Positions 50,559 through 58,451 of a stretch of DNA of 64,000 bases are shown here, piece by piece. The stretch covers positions 1-64,000 of the forward strand of contig JADQBG010000012.1 in NCBI GenBank assembly GCA_016278725.1, given 5' to 3'. A program made the position numbers and the translations under genes. The notes beneath the pieces are model-generated. The model was not told where the DNA came from, did not search any database, and was given only the letters and a program-made list of their open reading frames with translations. The stretch's first letter is position 1, and each line of letters begins with the position of its first letter. This DNA is from Actinomycetota bacterium. GTDB taxonomy: Bacteria > Actinomycetota > Thermoleophilia > RBG-16-64-13.

Positions 50559-51788
50559 ATGGAGCCGCTCTCTCTCATGCATAAGGGCGAGGCAAACAGT
50601 CACCCGCAGGCTTCCGGCGGTCCGGTCGCGCTCCCTTCCGGGCGCAGCGTGGTGGTGGTCGATCTGGAGAGCATCCGCCAGAACGTGCGCCAACTGCACG
50701 CCAAGCTCAGCGCGCCCACCGAAATCTGGGCCGTGGTGAAGGCCGACGGATACGGGCACGGCGCCTTTGAAGCCGGCAGCGCCGCCGTTGAAGCAGGAGC
50801 GGCTGCGCTGGTGGTGGTGACCGCCGACGAGGCCCTGGAATTGCGGGAGCGCGGCTATGCCGGCCGCCTGCTCGCCCTGGGCCCCTTCATGGAAGCGCAG
50901 GAGCTGCGGAGCCTGGCGGCCGCCAAAGTGGAGATTGCGCTGGCCGAGGTGTGGGGGCTCGAGCTACTGACTCAAGCGGCCGCAGCGACGGGCCGCACCG
51001 CGGGCTTCGTCCCTCCCCCGGCAGAGGCGAGGGACCGCTTCCGGATTCATCTGAAGCTGGAGAGCGGCATGAACCGGCGCGGGCTGGCCGAGCGCGAACT
51101 CGCCCAGACGCTGGACCGGTTGGAGAGTCTGCACGGAGTGGCGGTTCACGGCGTCATGACCCATTTGGCCCGCGCCGACGAGGACGAGGCGTCGGTGGCC
51201 GAGCAACTCGCCGTGTTCGACAGATTGAGCGAACTGGTGCGGCGGCGCTGGCCGGCGGCCCTGCGCCACACCTCGAACAGCGCGGCCACCCTCCGCCATC
51301 CCGAGGCCCACTTCGATGCGGTGCGGGTCGGCGTGGCGCTTTACGGCCTCTCTCCTTTCCAGCGCGCCCCCGAACTGGATGAGCTTAGGCCGGCGCTTTC
51401 TTGGCACTCGACCTTGACCTCGGTAAAGCAACTGCTCCCCGGGCAGGCGGTCGGCTACGGCCATAGCTTCCGCGCCGAAATCCCCACCAAGGTGGGTCTG
51501 GTGCCGCTGGGTTACGCCGATGGCGTGCGAAGAGAGCTCGGGGGCAAGGGACAGGTGCTCGTCCACGGGGAGCGCCGCCCCATGGTCGGCCGGGTCTCGA
51601 TGGACTCTTTTGCCGTCGACCTGGGCGACCTGAGCGCCGAGCCCGGCGACCGGGTAACGCTGATCGGCAACCAAGGCGCGGCGCGGATCACTGCCGAGGA
51701 AGTCGCCGGCTGGCTGAACACCATCAACTACGAGGTGACCTGCTCGATCTCCCCGCGCCGCGCCCGCCGCTTGTTCCTCAACCGTTAA
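50559..51788 (+). CDS. alr: alanine racemase
   Basis: The 409-aa protein has an N-terminal 30-residue extension, then the PLP-lysine motif AVVKADGYGHGAFEAG, the catalytic-Tyr region VGYGHSFRAE and RVSMDSFAVDLGD near the C-terminus. It makes D-alanine for peptidoglycan. It has its own promoter candidate; the toxin-antitoxin operon follows. Confidence 0.95.
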   Translation: MEPLSLMHKGEANSHPQASGGPVALPSGRSVVVVDLESIRQNVRQLHAKLSAPTEIWAVVKADGYGHGAFEAGSAAVEAGAAALVVVTADEALELRERGYAGRLLALGPFMEAQELRSLAAAKVEIALAEVWGLELLTQAAAATGRTAGFVPPPAEARDRFRIHLKLESGMNRRGLAERELAQTLDRLESLHGVAVHGVMTHLARADEDEASVAEQLAVFDRLSELVRRRWPAALRHTSNSAATLRHPEAHFDAVRVGVALYGLSPFQRAPELDELRPALSWHSTLTSVKQLLPGQAVGYGHSFRAEIPTKVGLVPLGYADGVRRELGGKGQVLVHGERRPMVGRVSMDSFAVDLGDLSAEPGDRVTLIGNQGAARITAEEVAGWLNTINYEVTCSISPRRARRLFLNR

Positions 51789-51825
51789 GCGAGGCTGAGA
51801 CTCACCCCGCTATTCTCGATCCGCG

Positions 51826-51865
51826 TTGTGTCACGGTGCTGCTGATTGTGCCATAATCGACACAA
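51826..51865 (+). promoter_or_regulatory. inverted repeat and -10 box upstream of the toxin-antitoxin operon
   Basis: TTGTGTC (51826-51832) and GACACAA (51859-51865) are perfect 7-bp arms separated by 26 bp that bracket a CATAAT box (51852-51857). An operator flanking the promoter fits antitoxin autoregulation, as is common for Phd/VapB families. Confidence 0.45.
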
Positions 51866-51902
51866 GCCAACGCAGCAGTCCGGCATGAGGAGGCAGCAGG
51901 CG

Positions 51903-52133
51903 GTGAGAGAGATCTCTATACGCGAGATGCGGAGCGAACTCGCCCGGATCGAAGAGGTTGTCGAGCGGGAGGGCGAGCTCGTCATCACCCGCAACGGCCG
52001 GCCCCTGGCTAAAGTGGTCCCCTTAGAGCGGAAGCGACCGGTACCCTCGCACGCAGCTCTGCGCGCCTCGCTACCGAAGATGGACCGGTCGAGCACGGAA
52101 CTGATTCGCGAGGATCGTGACTCGCGCGGATAG
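51903..52133 (+). CDS. Phd/YefM-family antitoxin
   Basis: The GTG at 51903, with AGGAGG nine bases upstream, gives 76 aa starting VREISIREMRSELARIEE, the standard Phd opening; an ATG at 51885 is possible. GELVITRNGRPLAKVVPL is the Phd core. The C-terminus is charged and would bind the toxin. It overlaps or abuts the PIN toxin gene. Confidence 0.88.
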   Translation: MREISIREMRSELARIEEVVEREGELVITRNGRPLAKVVPLERKRPVPSHAALRASLPKMDRSSTELIREDRDSRG

Positions 52134-52173
52134 CGGGGACAGCCTACACCGTCCGCCTGCCTTCGGCCCCTCC

Positions 52174-52605
52174 ATGGACGTATACGTCGACACCAGCGCA
52201 CTGGCGAAGTGGTACCTAAACGAGGAATTCTCGGACGAGGTCGAGGATTTCCTCCAACAGGTGCTTCCCGCCTACATCAGCCCTTTGACCAAGGTCGAGA
52301 TGAAGTCCCTGTTGGCCCGGAGGCGTCGGGAAGGAAGCCTGGACGCGGGGGACGAAGCCCGCGTTTTCTCCGTTTTCGAAGGCGACCTCATCTCGGGTCA
52401 CCTGGTCCTCCTCCCGTTGCGGGCCCAGCACTTGTTGCTCGCCGAGACCGTTCTGGGAGCCATGCCCGACATACCGCTCCGCACCCTGGACGCTCTCCAT
52501 CTGGGGATCCTCGAAGGCGAGAGCATGACGCTCCTGGCCACCGCCGACCGCGTCCTGGCAAGGGCTGCGGAGCGGCGCGGCCTGGATTGTCACAACTTCT
52601 TTTGA
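52174..52605 (+). CDS. PIN-domain toxin (VapC-like)
   Basis: The ATG at 52174 gives 143 aa; a GTG at 52117, overlapping the antitoxin, would add 19 residues. The PIN acidic residues appear in VYVDTSALAKWYLNEE, TKVEMKSLLARR, RTLDALHLG and ATADRVLARAA. It is a probable RNase toxin. The pairing of a VapC toxin with a Phd-type antitoxin is common. Confidence 0.88.
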   Translation: MDVYVDTSALAKWYLNEEFSDEVEDFLQQVLPAYISPLTKVEMKSLLARRRREGSLDAGDEARVFSVFEGDLISGHLVLLPLRAQHLLLAETVLGAMPDIPLRTLDALHLGILEGESMTLLATADRVLARAAERRGLDCHNFF

Positions 52606-52710
52606 CATGAGCGGCCGGCTCGGGTCGATCCTCCTCGACGACGAGAGCGCCTCGAGACAGCAGGTGGCGCCCCTGTCCTGCCGGTAGTCCTCCCTCCCGG
52701 CCCGCTCATG
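52606..52710 (+). repeat. 105-bp imperfect palindromic element after the toxin gene
   Basis: The arms CATGAGCGG-CCGG (52606-52618) and the reverse complement of CCGG-CCCGCTCATG (52697-52710) match with one bulged base. The first arm begins on the base after the toxin stop. Shorter dyads (GACAG with CTGTC at 52656-52677, CTCG with CGAG) lie within. It could be an RNA terminator/stabiliser or a palindromic MITE-type repeat; no other copy is recognised in the window. Confidence 0.5.
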
Positions 52711-52729
52711 GAATAGATGTCGAGTCCAG

Positions 52730-52759
52730 TTGGCGCAATGGACCGTCCATTGATATCGT
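52730..52759 (+). promoter_or_regulatory. candidate acs promoter containing a 17-bp perfect dyad
   Basis: TTGGCG (52730-52735) and TATCGT (52754-52759) are 18 bp apart. The spacer holds CAATGGAC-C-GTCCATTG (52736-52752), a perfect 8-bp inverted repeat with a single-base centre. An operator inside the spacer fits a MerR-like or occluding regulator of acs, whose GTG is at 52862. Confidence 0.5.
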
Positions 52760-52861
52760 TTTTGCTGCGCGAAACCCACGCATCGCGCGTGCCGGCGCTC
52801 GCCCGGGGGTAAAGAGTCGCCGGACCGCAGCAAGAACCGTCACACCAGCAAAGGGGGAAAC

Positions 52862-54829
52862 GTGGCCGACGAACCCACGCTCGAAGGCAAGGTATTCGAG
52901 GTCCCGGAGGAGTTCCGCCAGAAGGCATTCATTTCGAGCTTCGACCAGTACGAAGAGATGTATCGCCGCTCCATGGAGGACGGCAACGCCTTCTGGGCCG
53001 AGACGGCCGAGCGCATTACCTGGTTCAAGAAATGGGACCAGGTGCAGAACCACGACTTCGCCAACGCCCGCATCCGCTGGTACGAAGGCGGCAAGTTGAA
53101 CGCCGCCTACAACTGCCTGGACCGCCACTTGGAGACCGACGTCGGCGACAAGGTAGCGTTCTACTGGGAGGGCGACGACCCCAACTACACTCGGGAGATC
53201 ACTTACCGCCAACTCCACGCCGACGTCTCCAAGTTCGCCAACGTGCTCCGCAAGCACGGCGTGAAGAAGGGCGACCGGGTCACCATCTATTTGCCCATGA
53301 TCCCGGAACTGGTGGTATCGATGTTGGCCTGCGCCCGCATCGGCGCCATTCACAGCATCGTCTTCGGTGGCTTCTCGGCCGATTCGCTCCGCGACCGAGT
53401 GAACGACGCGGATTCCAGCCTCATGGTGACGGCGGACGCCGGCCTGCGCGGCGGCAAGCAGGTCCCTCTGAAGAAAGCGGCGGACGAAGCGGCAACAGAA
53501 GCGCCCAGTCTGGAAACCTTCATCGTGGTCAAGCACACCGGCGCCGACATCGATTGGCAGGACGGCCGCGACCACTGGTATCACGAGGAGATGGAGGCGG
53601 ACGACGTCGCCGGGGACAGCCCCTGCGAAGAGATGGACGCGGAGGACCCGCTGTTCATCCTCTACACCTCCGGCTCGACCGGTAAGCCCAAAGGGGTGCT
53701 GCACACCACCGGCGGCTACATGGTCTACACCAGCTTCACCCACCAGATGATCTTCGACTACCATCCCGAGGACGTCTTCTGGTGCACGGCCGACATCGGT
53801 TGGGTTACGGGCCACAGCTACATCGTCTACGGCCCCTTGGCCAACGGCGCCACCAGCGTGATGTTCGAGGGAATCCCCAGCTATCCCGGGCCGGACCGCT
53901 TCTGGGAAGTGGTCGAGAAGTACAAGGTGAATCAGTTCTACACCGCGCCCACCGCGCTTCGGGCCATCGCCCGCGAGGGTGACGAGCACGTGAAGAAGCA
54001 CGACCTGTCCTCGCTGCGGCTCCTGGGCACCGTGGGCGAGCCGATCAATCCCGAGGTCTGGCTGTGGTACTACAACGTCGTCGGCGGCGGCCGCTGTCCC
54101 ATCGTGGACACGTGGTGGCAGACCGAGACCGGCGGTATTCTGATCACTCCGCTCCCCGGCGCCGTGAGCATCAAGCCGGGTTCGGCCACGCTGCCGTTCT
54201 TTGGGGTGGAACCGATCCTGGTCGATGCAGACGGCAACGAGATCGTCGGCCCGGGTGTGGGCAACCTGTGCATCGGCCGGCCCTGGCCGGGAATGATGCG
54301 CAGCGTCTACGGCGACCCCGAGCGCTTCTACAACACCTACTTCATCCAGTATCCCGGTAAGTACTTCACCGGTGACGGATGCCGCCGCGACGAGGACGGC
54401 TACTACTGGATCACCGGACGCGTGGACGACGTCATCAACGTCTCCGGGCACCGCATGGGCACCGCCGAGGTGGAGTCCGCCTTGGTCAGCCACGACGCGG
54501 TGGCCGAGGCCGCCGTGGTGGGCATGCCGCACGACATCAAGGGGCAGGGCATCTACGCCTACGTCACCCTGAACGCCGGCATCGAAGGATCGGACGACCT
54601 GCGTCAGGCACTGGTCAAGCACGTGCGCAAGGAGATCGGCCCGATCGCCACGCCCGACGTCATCCAGTGGGCGCCGGGCCTGCCCAAGACCCGCAGCGGA
54701 AAGATCATGCGGCGGATCCTGCGCAAGATTGCGGCAAATGAAGTCCAGGAACTCGGCGACACCTCGACCCTGGCCGATCCCAGCGTGGTGCAGAACCTGG
54801 TGGATCACCGGGCGGGCGCCGACGAGTAG
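52862..54829 (+). CDS. acs: acetyl-CoA synthetase (AMP-forming)
   Basis: The 655-aa protein starts at GTG 52862 and has the AMP-binding motifs [36 protein letters not shown] and the C-terminal [11 protein letters not shown] with the acetylatable Lys. N-terminal Acs residues ([22 protein letters not shown]) are intact. It makes acetyl-CoA from acetate, CoA and ATP. A candidate regulated promoter lies ~100 bp upstream, and a GNAT-fused CoA-transferase follows at 55 kb. Confidence 0.96.
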   Translation: MADEPTLEGKVFEVPEEFRQKAFISSFDQYEEMYRRSMEDGNAFWAETAERITWFKKWDQVQNHDFANARIRWYEGGKLNAAYNCLDRHLETDVGDKVAFYWEGDDPNYTREITYRQLHADVSKFANVLRKHGVKKGDRVTIYLPMIPELVVSMLACARIGAIHSIVFGGFSADSLRDRVNDADSSLMVTADAGLRGGKQVPLKKAADEAATEAPSLETFIVVKHTGADIDWQDGRDHWYHEEMEADDVAGDSPCEEMDAEDPLFILYTSGSTGKPKGVLHTTGGYMVYTSFTHQMIFDYHPEDVFWCTADIGWVTGHSYIVYGPLANGATSVMFEGIPSYPGPDRFWEVVEKYKVNQFYTAPTALRAIAREGDEHVKKHDLSSLRLLGTVGEPINPEVWLWYYNVVGGGRCPIVDTWWQTETGGILITPLPGAVSIKPGSATLPFFGVEPILVDADGNEIVGPGVGNLCIGRPWPGMMRSVYGDPERFYNTYFIQYPGKYFTGDGCRRDEDGYYWITGRVDDVINVSGHRMGTAEVESALVSHDAVAEAAVVGMPHDIKGQGIYAYVTLNAGIEGSDDLRQALVKHVRKEIGPIATPDVIQWAPGLPKTRSGKIMRRILRKIAANEVQELGDTSTLADPSVVQNLVDHRAGADE

Positions 54830-55037
54830 CCTCCGGAAGCTCTCGCCCACCTGCCGGGCGAGGCGCACCTTCGCTTCTGAATGGGGGCGGCTTCGGCCGC
54901 CCCCATTGCTTTTGCCTTCCCGGGCGATTGGCGATCCGCGCCGCCGCGGATTTGGCCGCGGGGGCCGACTGATATATCTTTGTGTCAGGGGGGCGGCAAG
55001 GCCGAGGCTGGTCTTAAAACCGGAGAGGGAGGCGGCC

Positions 55038-57011
55038 ATCGCAACTCGCACGCCCAACGCGGCTCCCGAGAGCTGGCAGCAGCGATACCAGAGCAAGCTG
55101 CGCTCTCTGCCCCAGGCCTTGGCGCTCATCCGCCGCGGCGACCATGTCTTCATAGGCGCCGGCTGCGGAGAGCCGCAGGCGCTGGTCCGCGGATTGACCG
55201 AGGCGGGCAATCGGCTGGCCGACACCGAGGTATACCATCTCCTGACGCTGGGCACCGCGCCCTACACCGCTCCCCGCTTTAGCGAGACCTTCCGTCTGAA
55301 CTCTTTCTTCATCGGAGCGGACGTTCGCGACGACGTGGCCGAAGGCCGCGCCGATTACACCCCGGTCTACCTTTCCGAAGTGCCTCGGCTTTTCCGCAGT
55401 GGCCAACTGTCGATCGACACGGCTCTCATTCAGCTTTCCCCGCCGGACGCTCACGGCTACTGCTCCTACGGGGTCGCGGTCGACATCACCAAGCCCGCGG
55501 CCGAATCCGCCCGTTGCCGCATCGCCCAGATCAATCCCAGCATGCCCCGCACCCTGGGCGACTCCTTCATTCACGTGGACGAACTGGACGCCATCGTCGA
55601 GTTCGAGGAGCCCCTGCTCGAATGGCGTCCCCCGGCGCTCGACGAAACGGCGCTCGAGGTCGGCCGCCAGGCGGCCAAGCTGGTCGACCACGGGGCCTGC
55701 CTGCAGATCGGTATCGGCCACATCCCTCCCGCAATCCTGCGCTTCCTGCACGACCGCAAGGACCTGGGCATCCACACGGAGATGCTGACGGCCGACGTGA
55801 TCGAGTTGGTTGACGCCGGGGTGATCACCAACTCCCGTAAGACCCTGCATCGCGACAAGATCGTGGCCTCTTTCTGTCTGGGCGGGCCGGAGGTGCTTGC
55901 CTTTGTCGACAACAACCCCCAGTGCGAGTTCCACCCCTCCGACTACACCAACGACCCCTACGTGATCGGGCAGAACGACAAGATGGTCGCGGTGAACTCG
56001 GCGCTCGAGATCGATCTGACCGGCCAGGTGTGCTCGGATTCGCTCGGCTACAGCTTCTACAGCGGCATCGGGGGGCAGGTCGACTTCGTGAGGGGGGCGT
56101 CGCGCTCGCGGGGAGGCCGGCCGGTGATATGCCTCTCCTCCACGGCGCCGGACGAAAGCAGCACCATCGTACCCGTGCTTTCTGAGGGGGCGGGAGTGGT
56201 TACCTCTCGGGGTAGCGTCCATTACATCGTCACCGAGCACGGGATCGCCTATCTGCACGGCAAATCCATCCGGGAACGGGCCATGGCCCTGATCCAGATT
56301 GCCCATCCCGAACACCGCAAAGAGCTCCTCGATCACGCCAAGGAGCGCCGTTACGTCTTCCTCGATCAGCAGGCGCCGGTCAGCGCCCGCTATCCCGACG
56401 AGCTGGAGCGCTTCAAGGCTCTGCCCGACGGCGGCCAGGTGACCATTCGTCCCCTGCGCCCCACCGACGAGCCGCTGATCCGCGACCTCTTCTACGACGC
56501 CAGCGAGCAGAGTCTCTACCAACGCTACATGAACACCAAGACGACGCTCCCCCGCAGCGAGCGGCAGGGTGTGGTCAACGTGGACTACTGCTCGACCATG
56601 AGCCTGGCCGCCTTCGACGACGCGCACAACAAGCTGGTGGCCCTGGCGGAATGGAGCCTCAACCCGAACACCAATTTGGCCGAGGTGGCTCTTCTGGTAA
56701 GGGATGATTGGCAGCGCCGGGGCGTCGGCACCATACTGCTCGACTACATGATCGAACTCGCCATGCAGCGCGGCATAAGGGGCTTCACCGCGGAGATCCT
56801 CGCGACCAACCGGCTGATGCTGCATCTATTTCAGCAGTGCTCCCAACCCGTGCGCACCCACCTCTCCGAGGGCTGCTACAGCGTGGTGGTGGAGTTCGAT
56901 CCCGAGGAACTCCAGAGGCAGGTGGCTATCGCGGCCGATTGGCTCCGAAAGCACCCCGTCATCCCCTGTGATCTGCCGGGGATGGCTCCGGGCGAAGAGG
57001 CGGGCACTTAG
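55038..57011 (+). CDS. acetyl-CoA hydrolase/4-hydroxybutyrate CoA-transferase fused to a GNAT domain
   Basis: Residues ~1-450 are a CoA-transferase (QIGIGHIPPAILRFL, VTEHGIAYLHGKSIRERA, IAHPEHRKELL). Residues ~475-640 are a GNAT acetyltransferase with VRDDWQRRGVGTILLD. The fusion is known in databases as a bifunctional family. The start is unresolved: the best Shine-Dalgarno (GGGAGG) lies 5 nt before an ATC at 55038, while canonical in-frame starts are TTG at 54906 or 54912. The position next to acs suggests a role in acetate/CoA balance; the GNAT could acetylate Acs, which is inference. Confidence 0.85.
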   Translation: MATRTPNAAPESWQQRYQSKLRSLPQALALIRRGDHVFIGAGCGEPQALVRGLTEAGNRLADTEVYHLLTLGTAPYTAPRFSETFRLNSFFIGADVRDDVAEGRADYTPVYLSEVPRLFRSGQLSIDTALIQLSPPDAHGYCSYGVAVDITKPAAESARCRIAQINPSMPRTLGDSFIHVDELDAIVEFEEPLLEWRPPALDETALEVGRQAAKLVDHGACLQIGIGHIPPAILRFLHDRKDLGIHTEMLTADVIELVDAGVITNSRKTLHRDKIVASFCLGGPEVLAFVDNNPQCEFHPSDYTNDPYVIGQNDKMVAVNSALEIDLTGQVCSDSLGYSFYSGIGGQVDFVRGASRSRGGRPVICLSSTAPDESSTIVPVLSEGAGVVTSRGSVHYIVTEHGIAYLHGKSIRERAMALIQIAHPEHRKELLDHAKERRYVFLDQQAPVSARYPDELERFKALPDGGQVTIRPLRPTDEPLIRDLFYDASEQSLYQRYMNTKTTLPRSERQGVVNVDYCSTMSLAAFDDAHNKLVALAEWSLNPNTNLAEVALLVRDDWQRRGVGTILLDYMIELAMQRGIRGFTAEILATNRLMLHLFQQCSQPVRTHLSEGCYSVVVEFDPEELQRQVAIAADWLRKHPVIPCDLPGMAPGEEAGT

Positions 57012-57074
57012 AACGGTCCTCTTTCTTGGTTTCTCTCTTGTAGTTTTGGGGCGGTCCCGTTAAACTGGCTGCTC

Positions 57075-57093
57075 ATACCCCCTGGGGTATAGT
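57075..57093 (+). promoter_or_regulatory. CsoR-like palindrome overlapping the ferredoxin -10 box
   Basis: ATACCCC-CT-GGGGTAT (57075-57090) is a perfect 7-bp inverted repeat; G/C tracts flanked by ATA/TAT are the hallmark of CsoR/RcnR/CstR-family operators. TATAGT (57088-57093) is a good -10 that overlaps its right arm. The ferredoxin ATG is at 57125 behind GGAGG. Confidence 0.6.
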
Positions 57094-57124
57094 CGAAAAT
57101 TCACCCATACACGGAGGAACCTGC

Positions 57125-57430
57125 ATGCCGCGGGAGATCACGACCGAAACTGCCGGCCCCAAAGATCGCAAGAAGGCGCGCCCCGTAGCCGCCATTAATT
57201 CGGAGATCTGCGATCGTTCGCCCGGTTGTCCCGTGGCTCGGGTCTGCCCCAAGAATGCGGTGGTGCGAGACGAATCGAGCGCCGGCACGGAGCGGAACTC
57301 CTTCTTCGGCCTCTTCGGCGGCAGCAGTTCCGGCTGGAAGGTGGACGAGGACGCCTGCACCGGCTGCCTGCTCTGCGCCCAGTACTGCCCCATGGGCGCG
57401 GTCGAGGCGCGCGAGCGAACTCAGGGCTAG
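57125..57430 (+). CDS. dicluster ferredoxin-like iron-sulfur protein
   Basis: The 101-aa protein has a basic N-terminus. Its first Cys motif is CDRSPGCPVARVCP (C29, C35, C41) and its second is CTGCLLCAQYC (C78, C81, C84, C88). The total is seven Cys, one fewer than an eight-Cys 2[4Fe-4S] ferredoxin. It could hold one [4Fe-4S] and one [3Fe-4S] cluster, or one cluster with a non-Cys ligand. ATG 57125 follows GGAGG. It is the first gene behind the CsoR-like operator. Confidence 0.85.
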   Translation: MPREITTETAGPKDRKKARPVAAINSEICDRSPGCPVARVCPKNAVVRDESSAGTERNSFFGLFGGSSSGWKVDEDACTGCLLCAQYCPMGAVEARERTQG

Positions 57431-57455
57431 CGGAGGCCGCCCAAAATTCGGGGGC

Positions 57456-58451
57456 CTACCCCTCGGATCTGGGCTCCAGTTCGCCCACCAGCATCTCGAG
57501 ACCCCGCACCGGCGGGCCGTGCTGAGGAACCGATGGCGACAAGGGGCTCCCGGACCCCCCGGGCGGCGGGGTCCGGCTGACCAGGCTGAGTCCCCCGAGT
57601 ATGAGGCCGAGTCCAAGGGCCAGGAAGAGGTCGACGTGTTCGCCGAGCACGGCCCAGCCGGCCAACACGCCCAGCGGAGGCGTCAGAAGCAGGAACGAGG
57701 AGAGCACGCTGGCCGGGTGACGCTCGATCAACTCGAACCACACCAGATAGCTGATCGCCGCCACCACCACGATTTGAAAGCCCACCGCCGAGACCACCGA
57801 GGCGGTCAGGTCCCAAGCGCGGTCCCCCTCCAGTAACCACCCCGCCCCGAGAAGCAAGGGCGCCGAGAAAACCAGTTGATAGAGCAGGGCGTTGCGCGGA
57901 GCCAGGTCGTACTCGGTCAGCGCCCACTTGGCGTAGACGGTGTTGAGCGCCCAAACGACCGCCGTGGAAAGCATCAAGAGGTCACCCTCGAGCGAGCCCG
58001 AACTCCCCGCTCCGCGGCCCATGAACACCGCGGCCACTCCCAGAAAAGCGAGGGTCAGCCCGACCGCTTTCAGCGGTGTCAGGCGGTCTCCGCGCAAGAG
58101 GAAATGGGCACTTAATGCCACGAACAAGGGCTGCGTGTAGAGCAGAACGACCGCCCGGGACGCGTCGGTCAGCGAGGTCCCCAAGTAAAGACACAGGAAG
58201 TTGAGCGCGAAGACTCCGCCCAGCCCCACTCCGTGCCAAAAGCGCTTGTCCCGGTGGAACAGCGTGCCTTTGCGCATGAAGATGTAGAGGGCGACCAGCA
58301 TTCCGGCGGCGGCGTTGCGGATACCTGCGGTCATGATCGGCGGCATACCGGTGGTCGAGAGCTTGATGGCAACCACGTTCGCCCCCCAGGCCGTGGTGCA
58401 GAACAGCATCAGCAGGACGACCGCCAGAGGCAGCTTGCCGGTGCGGCTCAT
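57456..58451 (-). CDS. EamA/DMT-family transporter
   Basis: The 331-aa protein has ten predicted membrane helices in two EamA halves, with LTDASRAVVLLYTQPLFVAL in the first and ERHPASVLSSFLLLTPPLGV in the second. The last ~45 residues are a Pro/Gly-rich cytoplasmic tail. Substrates of this family are metabolites. The gene starts directly after the leuS stop, so it shares its transcript. Confidence 0.88.
   Translation of the reverse strand: MSRTGKLPLAVVLLMLFCTTAWGANVVAIKLSTTGMPPIMTAGIRNAAAGMLVALYIFMRKGTLFHRDKRFWHGVGLGGVFALNFLCLYLGTSLTDASRAVVLLYTQPLFVALSAHFLLRGDRLTPLKAVGLTLAFLGVAAVFMGRGAGSSGSLEGDLLMLSTAVVWALNTVYAKWALTEYDLAPRNALLYQLVFSAPLLLGAGWLLEGDRAWDLTASVVSAVGFQIVVVAAISYLVWFELIERHPASVLSSFLLLTPPLGVLAGWAVLGEHVDLFLALGLGLILGGLSLVSRTPPPGGSGSPLSPSVPQHGPPVRGLEMLVGELEPRSEG

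Noticed and set aside
52706-55255. 849-aa minus-strand open frame
   Set aside because: It lies antisense to acs and the start of the CoA-transferase, both with clear family motifs; it is a GC-bias shadow.
55014-56825. 603-aa minus-strand open frame
   Set aside because: Antisense to the CoA-transferase-GNAT gene.
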